A stretch of 8,206 nucleotides of DNA, from positions 1 through 8,206 of the forward strand of contig CANCCF010000183.1 of the NCBI GenBank assembly GCA_947374485.1, written 5' to 3'. Under the pieces are notes generated by a model. The model did not search any database. It saw nothing but the letters and a program-made list of their open reading frames with translations, and was not told where the DNA came from. The stretch is from Comamonadaceae bacterium (GTDB taxonomy: Bacteria; Pseudomonadota; Gammaproteobacteria; Burkholderiales; Burkholderiaceae_C). Position 1 is the first letter of the stretch; each line of letters begins with the position of its first letter. Positions 1 through 4,806 of the stretch are shown one piece after another. The position numbers and the translations under genes are program-made.

Positions 1-233
1 TGGCACGCGTATGCGAAGTAACGGGTAAAGGCCCGATGGTCGGGAACAATGTTTCCCACGCCAATAACAAAACCAAACGCCGGTTCCTGCCGAACCTGCA
101 ATACCGCCGTTTCTGGGTCGAGTCGGAAAACCGCTGGATCCGTCTGCGCATTTCCAATGCCGGCCTGCGTCTGATCGACAAAAACGGTATCGATGTTGTG
201 CTCGCAGATCTGCGCGCACGTGGCCAAGCTTAA
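1..233 (+). CDS. rpmB: 50S ribosomal protein L28 (5' end cut by one base)
   Basis: Component of the large ribosomal subunit. The window opens on the second base of the start codon: the frame reads (A)TG GCA CGC GTA TGC, giving MARVCEVTGKGPMVGNNVSH, the canonical L28 N-terminus. The complete protein would be 77 aa, the usual bacterial length, ending in LRARGQA at a TAA. Other family signatures seen are SHANNKTKRRFLPNL and the C-terminal GLRLIDKNGI. There is only one Cys near the N-terminus, so this is the zinc-free form. rpmG follows 11 nt after the stop codon, an rpmB-rpmG operon typical of proteobacteria. The operon promoter lies outside the window. An internal ATG at 36 was rejected as the start because it would remove the conserved N-terminus. 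Identification is near certain. Confidence 0.98.
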   Translation, partial: ARVCEVTGKGPMVGNNVSHANNKTKRRFLPNLQYRRFWVESENRWIRLRISNAGLRLIDKNGIDVVLADLRARGQA

Positions 234-237
234 GGAG
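232..237 (+). promoter_or_regulatory. Ribosome binding site of rpmG overlapping the rpmB stop codon
   Basis: AAGGAG lies 7 nt before the rpmG ATG and shares two bases with the rpmB TAA (231-233). Ribosomes ending on rpmB therefore terminate on top of the rpmG Shine-Dalgarno site, which suggests coupled, near-equimolar synthesis of L28 and L33. The site also fixes the rpmG start at 245. Confidence 0.85.
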
Positions 238-244
238 TAGCACC

Positions 245-415
245 ATGGCAACCAAAGGCGGACGCGAAAAAATCAAGCTGGAATCTACAGCTGGCACCGG
301 TCACTTCTACACCACCAGCAAGAACAAGAAGACCATGCCCGAGAAGATGCTGATCAAGAAATTTGATCCCAAAGCTCGCAAGCATGTGGACTACAAGGAA
401 ATGAAGCTGAAGTAA
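245..415 (+). CDS. rpmG: 50S ribosomal protein L33
   Basis: Component of the large ribosomal subunit, 56 aa. It begins MATKGGREKIKLESTAGTGH and continues FYTTSKNKKTMPEKM to a basic C-terminus ending HVDYKEMKLK, the full L33 pattern of Gram-negative bacteria. It has no cysteine, so it is the zinc-independent form, like the L28 beside it; no zinc-responsive paralog switch is visible here. The start is set by AAGGAG 7 nt upstream. It is the second and apparently last gene of the rpmB-rpmG operon, since an intrinsic terminator starts about 20 nt after its stop. Identification is near certain. Confidence 0.98.
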   Translation: MATKGGREKIKLESTAGTGHFYTTSKNKKTMPEKMLIKKFDPKARKHVDYKEMKLK

Positions 416-436
416 TTCTTCTGCTTTGTGTACTGC

Positions 437-465
437 AAAAAGGCCCGCTCTGTGCGGGCTTTTTT
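437..465 (+). terminator. Intrinsic terminator of rpmB-rpmG, possibly bidirectional
   Basis: The stem GCCCGC (443-448) / GCGGGC (454-459) encloses the loop TCTGT and is followed by seven T (459 onward, 460-465 all T). Five A upstream (437-441) can pair with the T run, so the minus strand also shows a hairpin followed by T5. The element could therefore also stop leftward transcription coming from the desaturase gene. Confidence 0.9.
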
Positions 466-506
466 GCGTCTGGGGATTTGCTTGGATCGATGTTGCTTCT
501 CGCGCT

Positions 507-582
507 GCGGGCTGAATGGCTGGGGCGGCTTCCTCATACCGGAGTACCGCAAATCGTCAGCCGCCCAAGCCATCCATCCCGC
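507..582 (+). repeat. Hairpin repeat unit 1 (24-bp stem, conserved loop)
   Basis: The left arm 507-530 (ending CTGGGGCGGCT) pairs with the right arm 559-582 (starting AGCCGCCCAAGCC): 21 of 24 positions are complementary. The 28-nt loop 531-558 carries the 25-nt core CATACCGGAGTACCGC and flanks (532-556), which recurs as a perfect inverted copy in unit 2. Inside the core, CGG (540-542) and CCG (547-549) can form a mini-stem around AGTA. The outer stem reads GCGGG..ATGG / CCAT..CCCGC, resembling the outer stem of unit 2, while the inner stem sequences differ. It is probably one member of a dispersed palindromic repeat family. Function is unknown. Confidence 0.8.
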
Positions 583-669
583 GAACCATGAGCGCGCCGC
601 CACCCAAAGTCACTGCAAAAAAAGTGGGAGTTGGCATCCGGTATTGCGACGCACCGCGAGCCAATGACT

Positions 670-747
670 GGCGGGGGATGGGGTGTCGGTATGGGCCGAT
701 TTGCGGTACTCCGGTATGAGGCCCATGCCGATACCCCATCCCCCGCC
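670..747 (-). repeat. Hairpin repeat unit 2 (28-bp stem, inverted copy of the unit 1 loop)
   Basis: Arm 670-697 (GGCGGGGGATGGGG and onward) pairs along its full 28 nt with 720-747: 26 Watson-Crick pairs and two positions (685 and 690) that are G-U wobbles in plus-strand RNA. The 22-nt loop 698-719 lies inside the core GCGGTACTCCGGTATG, the exact reverse complement of the unit 1 core (25 nt: 697-721 against 532-556). The unit is oriented opposite to unit 1. No T run follows the stem on either strand, so it is not an ordinary intrinsic terminator, although such a long stem downstream of the desaturase stop codon could stabilise that mRNA's 3' end. Confidence 0.85.
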
Positions 748-784
748 CGACCGAAGTGACTTAAAACCCCAAAGCCCCAAAAAC

Positions 785-2011
785 CTAAACCCGGGCCGCC
801 CGCAAGCGCAAAGAAAACTCGCGCAAAGCCGCAATGCCACTCTCTTCGGCCCGGTGGCACCAGGCCTGCAGATCCAGCGTCAGTTGGTCACGCGACACAT
901 GGGTGTTGAGCCACAGCTGGCGCAGCTCTTCACGCATGGTCACCATCTTGCTCAGCACCGGCGAATCCGCCAGTGCCTTGGCCAACACAGGCACCAAGGC
1001 AGCAGGCACCTTCTCCTGGTCGCGGTGCATCCAGCGCTTGGCGGCCTTGATCACGACCACATCTGCACTGCGTGCCTTCATGGCCTCAAATTCGTCACGC
1101 GCCGCCTGGCGCACACCGGCGGCATAACCAGCCATGATCTCGTAGCGGTTGGCGATCAGGGCTTCGAGCGTCTTCTCGTCTGCCACCGGACGGATGTCCC
1201 CGTAGGCGGCCTTGGGTGGCGTCTTCTTCACACGCGCCAGGCCAACGCTCTGCATCAGGCTGATGTACATCCAGCCAATATCGAATTCATACGGCTTGAC
1301 CGAGAGCTTGGCCGAGGTGGGGTAGGTGTGGTGGTTGTTGTGCAGCTCTTCGCCCGCAATCAGGATGCCCCAGGGCGAGAGGTTGGTGCTGGCATCCGGC
1401 GCCTCAAAATTGCGGTAACCCCAGTAGTGGCCCGCGCCATTGATGATGCCCGCAGCCATGATGGGCGTCCAGGCCATTTGCAGGGCCCACACGGCCAGAC
1501 CGGCGGCACCGAAAAGGGTCAAGTCGATGATCATCATCAGGCCCACACCCTGCCACGAAAAGCGCGTGTACAGGTGGCGCTCAATCCAGTCATTGGGTGT
1601 GCCGTGGCCAAAGCGGGCCAGCGTGTCCTGGTTCTTGGACTCGGTGCGGTAAAGCTCGGCACCGCGTGTCAGCACCGTCTTGATGCCATAGACATGCGGG
1701 CTGTGCGGGTCATCGGGTTGCTCGCACTTGGCGTGGTGTTTGCGGTGGATGGCAGCCCATTCTTTTGTCACCTGGCCAGTGGTCAGCCACAGCCAGAAGC
1801 GGAAGAAATGCGAGGCGATGGGGTGCAGGTCGAGTGCGCGGTGGGCCTGGTGGCGGTGCAGGAACACGGTGACGCTGATCATGGTGATGTGCGTGACTGC
1901 CAGCGCAAACAACACGATTTGCCACCAGCTCAGGGCCCACATACCGCGTGCCAGCCACTCGATTGCTGCGTTCAGCACGGTCCAGTCAGGTAACAACATA
2001 CTTCCGCCCAT
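785..2011 (-). CDS. Integral-membrane fatty-acid (acyl-CoA) desaturase
   Basis: Di-iron desaturase of the stearoyl-CoA/Delta-9 type, introducing a cis double bond into acyl chains at the inner membrane; 408 aa. All three histidine boxes are present: HRHQAH (residues 52-57), HRKHH (89-93) and HNNHH (224-228), plus GHYWGYRNFE (194-203), which supplies a further metal-ligand His in this family. Hydrophobic segments lie near 29-51, 66-79 and 155-192, as expected for membrane hairpins. After the catalytic domain (to about 270) there is a charged helical tail of about 130 residues. Start choice is uncertain: the ATG at 2011 has no clear ribosome binding site, and the ATG at 1999 (MLLPDW, 404 aa) is preceded by a weak GGCGGA. 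The methyltransferase gene lies 98 nt upstream on the same strand. The exact substrate and double-bond position cannot be read from the sequence. Confidence 0.93.
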   Translation of the reverse strand: MGGSMLLPDWTVLNAAIEWLARGMWALSWWQIVLFALAVTHITMISVTVFLHRHQAHRALDLHPIASHFFRFWLWLTTGQVTKEWAAIHRKHHAKCEQPDDPHSPHVYGIKTVLTRGAELYRTESKNQDTLARFGHGTPNDWIERHLYTRFSWQGVGLMMIIDLTLFGAAGLAVWALQMAWTPIMAAGIINGAGHYWGYRNFEAPDASTNLSPWGILIAGEELHNNHHTYPTSAKLSVKPYEFDIGWMYISLMQSVGLARVKKTPPKAAYGDIRPVADEKTLEALIANRYEIMAGYAAGVRQAARDEFEAMKARSADVVVIKAAKRWMHRDQEKVPAALVPVLAKALADSPVLSKMVTMREELRQLWLNTHVSRDQLTLDLQAWCHRAEESGIAALREFSLRLRAARV

Positions 2012-2037
2012 TTATATAAAAAGATTACTGGGGAACT

Positions 2038-2080
2038 CGCCCCGGCCAACGATTGAATGCACTATTTTAAGTGGCCGGCG
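2038..2080 (-). repeat. Inverted repeat between the methyltransferase and desaturase genes
   Basis: CCGGCCA (2042-2048) and TGGCCGG (2072-2078) form a 7-bp GC stem, extendable through a bulge to CGCC/GGCG. It encloses an A/T-rich loop that itself contains the near-palindrome CACTATTTTAAGTG (2060-2073). It sits in the 98-nt gap downstream of the methyltransferase stop and upstream of the desaturase start. No T run follows on the minus strand, so intrinsic termination is unproven; an operator or mRNA processing site upstream of the desaturase is equally possible. Confidence 0.45.
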
Positions 2081-2109
2081 GGCGCGAGCCTGAGAGCGTT
2101 TTCCCTGTA

Positions 2110-3381
2110 TCAGGCCTTTTGCCAAACCGCAGCAAAGAAGCCATCAGTCTCATGCAAATGGGGCCACAGGCGCAGATACAACTGGCCGTTTTCTCCGCCG
2201 CTGCACAGCCTGGCCGCATCTGCCACCTTCAGGCCACTCAGCACCTCGCCCACGGGGAGGGCTTTGAAATCCGGGTTGGCCGCGCTGAAGGCTTCGGCAA
2301 TGGCCTCGTTCTCCTGCGGCAGCACACTGCAGGTGGCATACACCAGGCGCCCGCCCGACTTCAACATGCGCGAGGCGCTTTGCAGGATGGCAGCCTGCTT
2401 CACGGCCATTTCTTCCACCGTCTGCAGGTTCTGGCGCCACTTCAGGTCGGGGTTGCGGCGCAGGGTGCCCAGGCCGGTGCACGGTGCATCCACCAGCACA
2501 CGGTCAATCTTGCCCGACAGGCGCTTCACGCGTTCGTCACGCTCGTGCGCAATGGCTGCGGGGTGCACGTTGGAGAGGCCACTGCGGGCCTGGCGCGGCT
2601 TGAAGGAGTCCAGGCGGTGCGCCGAGGTGTCAAAGGCATACAGGCGCCCGGTGCTGCGCATGGAAGCGCCCAGCGCCAGGGTCTTGCCACCGGCACCGGC
2701 GCAAAAGTCCACCACCATTTCGCTGCGCTTGGCATCCACCAGCATGGCTAGCAGTTGCGAGCCTTCGTCCTGTACCTCGAAGTCGCCCCGGGTAAAGGCT
2801 TCCATCTTGTTCAGGGCCGGGCGACCGGAAATGCGCAGGCCCCAGGGAGAGTACGGGGTGGGTACGGCCTTGATGCCAGCCTTGGCCAGCTCTTTTTGCA
2901 CATCGGCACGCTTGGCCTTGAAGTCGTTCACGCGCAGATCCAGCCCTGCCCCCTTGTTCAGGCTTTCCACCAGGGGCCAGAAACCCTCACCCACCTGTTC
3001 CTTGAGCGGCTGCACCAGCCACTCCGGCAGGTTGTGGCGGTGGCGCTCCATCAGGTCGGCCGGGTCCACTTTCTCGCAGGCGTCAAGCCAGCGCACTTCC
3101 TGGTCGGTGAGCGCACTGCGCAGAAAGTCGCCAGGGCCGTAGAAGCCGAGGATGGCCAGACGGCGTTCCTTGGGGCCACTGCCGGAAGGGGCCAGGTGGT
3201 CAAAGAGCTGCTTTTTGCGCAGCACGGTGTACACCGTCTCGGCCATGGTGGCACGCTCGCGCGGCCCCAGGCCCCGGTTGTCGCGGAAGAAACGGGCCAC
3301 AATGGCGTCAGCCGGATGGTCGAATTTAAGAGAGAGCCTGACCAATTCGGCGCAGGCGTCCAACAGAGCTTTTGGGTGCAT
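2110..3381 (-). CDS. RsmB/NOP-family SAM-dependent RNA (cytosine-5) methyltransferase
   Basis: Transfers a methyl group from S-adenosylmethionine to C5 of cytosine in rRNA or tRNA; 423 aa. Visible motifs are FEVQDEGSQL (201-210) leading into the Rossmann domain, the SAM-binding motif I DFCAGAGGKT (225-234), motif IV DAPCTGLGTLRR (298-309) with conserved Cys301, and motif VI YATCS (348-352) with Cys351. The two Cys residues are the nucleophile/release pair of this family. The N-terminal 130 residues are helical and resemble the NusB-like half of RsmB, although the protein could be an RsmB paralog; the symbol is therefore withheld. Start ATG 3381 gives the expected MHPKALLDACAEL N-terminus, but no Shine-Dalgarno is evident. 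It diverges from the DUF1653 gene with 16 nt between start codons. The desaturase lies downstream on the same strand. Confidence 0.93.
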   Translation of the reverse strand: MHPKALLDACAELVRLSLKFDHPADAIVARFFRDNRGLGPRERATMAETVYTVLRKKQLFDHLAPSGSGPKERRLAILGFYGPGDFLRSALTDQEVRWLDACEKVDPADLMERHRHNLPEWLVQPLKEQVGEGFWPLVESLNKGAGLDLRVNDFKAKRADVQKELAKAGIKAVPTPYSPWGLRISGRPALNKMEAFTRGDFEVQDEGSQLLAMLVDAKRSEMVVDFCAGAGGKTLALGASMRSTGRLYAFDTSAHRLDSFKPRQARSGLSNVHPAAIAHERDERVKRLSGKIDRVLVDAPCTGLGTLRRNPDLKWRQNLQTVEEMAVKQAAILQSASRMLKSGGRLVYATCSVLPQENEAIAEAFSAANPDFKALPVGEVLSGLKVADAARLCSGGENGQLYLRLWPHLHETDGFFAAVWQKA

Positions 3382-3397
3382 AGCCTACGATTGTCCC

Positions 3398-3652
3398 ATG
3401 ACCACTGAAACCCTCCCCCCATTAGTCACCACGCCCTTGGGCCTTTACCGCCATTACAAGGGCAATCTCTACCGCGTCGAGGGCACGGTGCGCCACAGCG
3501 AAACGCTGGAGCCCATGACCCTGTACCGTGCGCTCTATGGCGAACACGGCCTGTGGGTGCGCCCGGCCGCCATGTTTCTGGAAGAAATAGCATTCCAGGG
3601 CGTGTGCCAGCCGCGCTTTGCCAAGGTGGCCGAGGGCTCAACCCCGCTGTAG
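3398..3652 (+). CDS. DUF1653 family protein
   Basis: Small 84-aa protein matching nearly the whole DUF1653 pattern: GLYRHYKGNLYRVEGTVRHS (the HYKG block), then ETLEPMTLYRALYGEHGLWV and RPAAMFLE, ending in the CQPRF motif. The molecular function of the family is unknown. No signal peptide or membrane segment is seen, so it is presumably cytosolic. The ATG at 3398 is chosen because the domain begins about 15 residues later; the same frame is open further upstream, but that part is antisense to the methyltransferase. No Shine-Dalgarno lies in the 16-nt gap. A TACGAT box (3386-3391) sits 6 nt before the ATG, compatible with leaderless transcription, but this is speculative. The 3' end overlaps purN on the other strand by 15 nt. 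Confidence 0.92.
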   Translation: MTTETLPPLVTTPLGLYRHYKGNLYRVEGTVRHSETLEPMTLYRALYGEHGLWVRPAAMFLEEIAFQGVCQPRFAKVAEGSTPL

Positions 3653-4231
3653 CAGCCGGGCAATCGCGCGCGGGTAGATCAGGTGCTCCTGCGTGAGCAC
3701 GCGCGCGGCCAGCGTGGCCTCGGTGTCGTCCGGGAGCACTGGCACCACCGCCTGCTCCAGGATGGGCCCATGGTCCAACTCGGCGGTGACCAGGTGCACG
3801 GTCGCCCCGGCAAACTTGCAGCTTGCGTCTATGGCGCGCTGGTGCGTGTGCAGGCCGGCAAAGGCCGGTAGCAACGATGGGTGGATGTTGGTGAGCCGCC
3901 CGGCAAAACGCTCCACAAAGGCGGGTGTCAAGATGCGCATGAAGCCCGCCAGCACCACCAGTGCGGGCCATTCCGGGGTGTCGTAGCGGGCAATCAGGTC
4001 GCCCAGTGCCGCGTCAAACGTCTCGCGATCAGGAAAAGCCTTGTGGTCCATGACCTCGGTGGCAATGCCTTGGGCACGGGCAAAGTCCAGCCCTCTGGCC
4101 TCTGCCTTGTTGCTGACCACCAGCGCCACCTGCGCGCCATAGCGCTTGGCCCATTGGTCGCGCGCGGCGCAACGCACCAGGGCCGCCATATTGGAGCCGC
4201 CGCCGGATATCAGGATGACAATGTTTTTCAT
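3638..4231 (-). CDS. purN: Phosphoribosylglycinamide formyltransferase (GAR transformylase)
   Basis: Third step of de novo purine synthesis: transfers the formyl group of 10-formyl-tetrahydrofolate to GAR, in the cytosol. The 197-aa product has the usual PurN length. It starts MKNIVILISGGGSNMAAL, with the phosphate-binding GGGSN at 10-14. Catalytic residues are in place: Asn115 and His117 in NIHPSLLP, and Asp153 in ELDHGP, equivalent to Asn106/His108/Asp144 of the E. coli enzyme, with GLHTHQ (127-131) in between. The ATG at 4231 is chosen because the beta strand of the Rossmann-like fold starts immediately; longer frames up to 4297 add a Pro/Arg-rich tail absent from the family. It diverges from the DUF433 gene and overlaps DUF1653 tail-to-tail by 15 nt, so it appears to be a single-gene unit. 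Confidence 0.97.
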   Translation of the reverse strand: MKNIVILISGGGSNMAALVRCAARDQWAKRYGAQVALVVSNKAEARGLDFARAQGIATEVMDHKAFPDRETFDAALGDLIARYDTPEWPALVVLAGFMRILTPAFVERFAGRLTNIHPSLLPAFAGLHTHQRAIDASCKFAGATVHLVTAELDHGPILEQAVVPVLPDDTEATLAARVLTQEHLIYPRAIARLLQRG

Positions 4232-4232
4232 G

Positions 4233-4285
4233 TGCGGGGATTTTGTCATGCGGGGCGGACGAGGTGGACGTCCTTGCGTGCGGGG
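4233..4285 (+). repeat. Three TGCGGGG direct repeats around the purN/DUF433 start region
   Basis: TGCGGGG occurs at 4233-4239, 4249-4255 and 4279-4285, spaced 16 and 30 nt. The last copy runs into GCATGCGCA, giving an inverted TGCG/CGCA pair (4279-4282 / 4290-4293). The repeats straddle the divergent starts of purN and the DUF433 gene, where an autoregulatory operator of a toxin-antitoxin pair would be expected. Two of the three copies are also coding for the Gly/Arg-rich N-terminus, so chance or coding constraint is a real alternative. Confidence 0.35.
4236..4240 (+). promoter_or_regulatory. Ribosome binding site supporting the DUF433 start at 4248
   Basis: GGGGA ends 7 nt before the ATG at 4248. 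The in-frame upstream ATGs at 4215, 4221 and 4230 have no comparable purine-rich site, so this favours the shorter protein. The site lies within the first TGCGGGG repeat. Confidence 0.5.
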
Positions 4286-4448
4286 CATGCGCATCACTGT
4301 TTACGACGTGCTCGCCATACTGTCTGATGGCATGACCCATCAGGAGATACTGGATGACTTCCCGGAACTGGTGGCCGAAGACATCTTGGCCGTTCTGGCG
4401 TACGCCGCAAACAGAGAGCACTCGGTGGCCTCGCTCAAACTGCAATGA
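4248..4448 (+). CDS. DUF433 family protein, probable antitoxin
   Basis: 66-aa protein with the DUF433 hallmark GRPCVRGMRITVYDVL followed by a helical DNA-binding-like segment (MTHQEILDDFPELVAEDI, then LAVLAYAANRE). DUF433 proteins are commonly encoded just before DUF5615/PIN-like proteins and are regarded as their antitoxins. The short N-terminus (MRGGRG before GRPCVRG) is unusual, since most members carry about 15 more residues; starts at 4230 or 4221 would add a few (MCGDFV...), but the best ribosome binding site favours 4248. The stop overlaps the next ATG by 4 nt (ATGA). It diverges from purN across only 16 nt, so its promoter must lie inside the purN coding region. Local GC is visibly lower than in purN, consistent with acquisition. 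Confidence 0.8.
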   Translation: MRGGRGGRPCVRGMRITVYDVLAILSDGMTHQEILDDFPELVAEDILAVLAYAANREHSVASLKLQ

Positions 4449-4780
4449 AGCTGCTGATGGATGAAAACCTGTCGCGCAGACTGGTTCCTTTCTTGCAACA
4501 TGCTTATCCCGGCACCCGCCAAGTCGCTTTGTTGGGCCTGGAGTCGGCTGACGATGTCAGTATTTGGCAGTTCGCCAAAGATCAGGATTTCACCATCGTG
4601 ACACGAGACGCCGATCTCCAGGAGTTCACCCTGGTCTGGGGTCAGCCACCCCAGGTGATCTGGCTCAAGGCACACAAGCAGAGACGCGCCGCCACACACA
4701 AGGTTTTGCTGGACAACTCCGAGGCCATTCACACTGCACTGGTGGAAGAGAAAGCGCCGTCGATCGAAATCATGGCCTGA
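4445..4780 (+). CDS. DUF5615 PIN-like protein, probable toxin (RNase-like)
   Basis: 111-aa protein of the PIN-like/Mut7-C-related family. The N-terminal strand and acidic pair KLLMDENLS (Asp6, Glu7), ADDVSIWQFAKDQDF (36-49) and the strand IVTRDADL (51-58, Asp55 and Asp57) give the cluster of acidic residues expected around a Mg2+ site. VIWLKAHK (71-78) is the last recognisable strand. In many relatives this strand is followed by a Gly-Asn pair (WLRxGN); here it reads AHK, so a conserved position is changed. The ATG sits in an ATGA overlap with the DUF433 gene, implying translational coupling. A ribonuclease toxin role neutralised by the upstream protein is inferred from family context; activity is not shown by the sequence. 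One 60-nt stretch (4561-4620) is 50% GC, against 62% in a purN stretch (3901-3960). Confidence 0.82.
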   Translation: MKLLMDENLSRRLVPFLQHAYPGTRQVALLGLESADDVSIWQFAKDQDFTIVTRDADLQEFTLVWGQPPQVIWLKAHKQRRAATHKVLLDNSEAIHTALVEEKAPSIEIMA

Positions 4781-4806
4781 CCCAGGCAGGCACCCAAGCC
4801 CGCGAC

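Larger units (their letters stand above)
416..784. other. Long non-coding gap between convergent rpmG and desaturase genes
   Basis: This 369-nt stretch has no convincing gene. Short open frames on both strands give low-complexity, Arg/Pro/Ser-rich peptides with no family resemblance and no ribosome binding site. It contains the rpmG terminator (437-465), hairpin unit 1 (507-582), a less structured spacer (583-669) with a weak 5-bp stem (TTGGC 631-635 / GCCAA 660-664), hairpin unit 2 (670-747), and a short C/A-rich tail up to the desaturase stop. Both flanking genes end here, so the gap is a 3'-3' intergenic region, where insertion of a repeat element would be tolerated. Confidence 0.8.

Noticed and set aside
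507..747. CRISPR array or integron attC site
   Set aside because: Only two copies, inverted to each other with unequal flanks and no regular spacers, so not CRISPR. The outer stem ends lack the GTTRRRY/RYYYAAC boxes expected of attC.
670..747. Intrinsic terminator of the desaturase gene
   Set aside because: The stem is far longer than usual and no T run follows on the minus strand; kept as a repeat hairpin.
428..860. Several short open frames on both strands in the rpmG-desaturase gap
   Set aside because: No ribosome binding sites, no recognisable domains, and they run through the hairpin repeats on both strands; the shared peptide words simply reflect the repeated DNA.
683..1993. 436-codon open frame on the plus strand opposite the desaturase
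   Set aside because: Its translation is His/Gln/Arg-rich with no family pattern, while the minus strand carries a complete desaturase with all three His boxes. It is a shadow of high-GC codon use.
2057..3142. 361-codon plus-strand frame, and others up to 3408, opposite the methyltransferase
   Set aside because: Antisense shadow frames with low-complexity Ser/Arg composition; all methyltransferase motifs are on the minus strand.
4146..4247. Longer DUF433 start
   Set aside because: Most of the extension is antisense to the purN N-terminus and has no ribosome binding site; 4230 remains a possible minor alternative.
4232..4297. Longer purN start
   Set aside because: The extension is Pro/Arg-rich, lies inside the DUF433 coding region and precedes the first beta strand that normally begins PurN.
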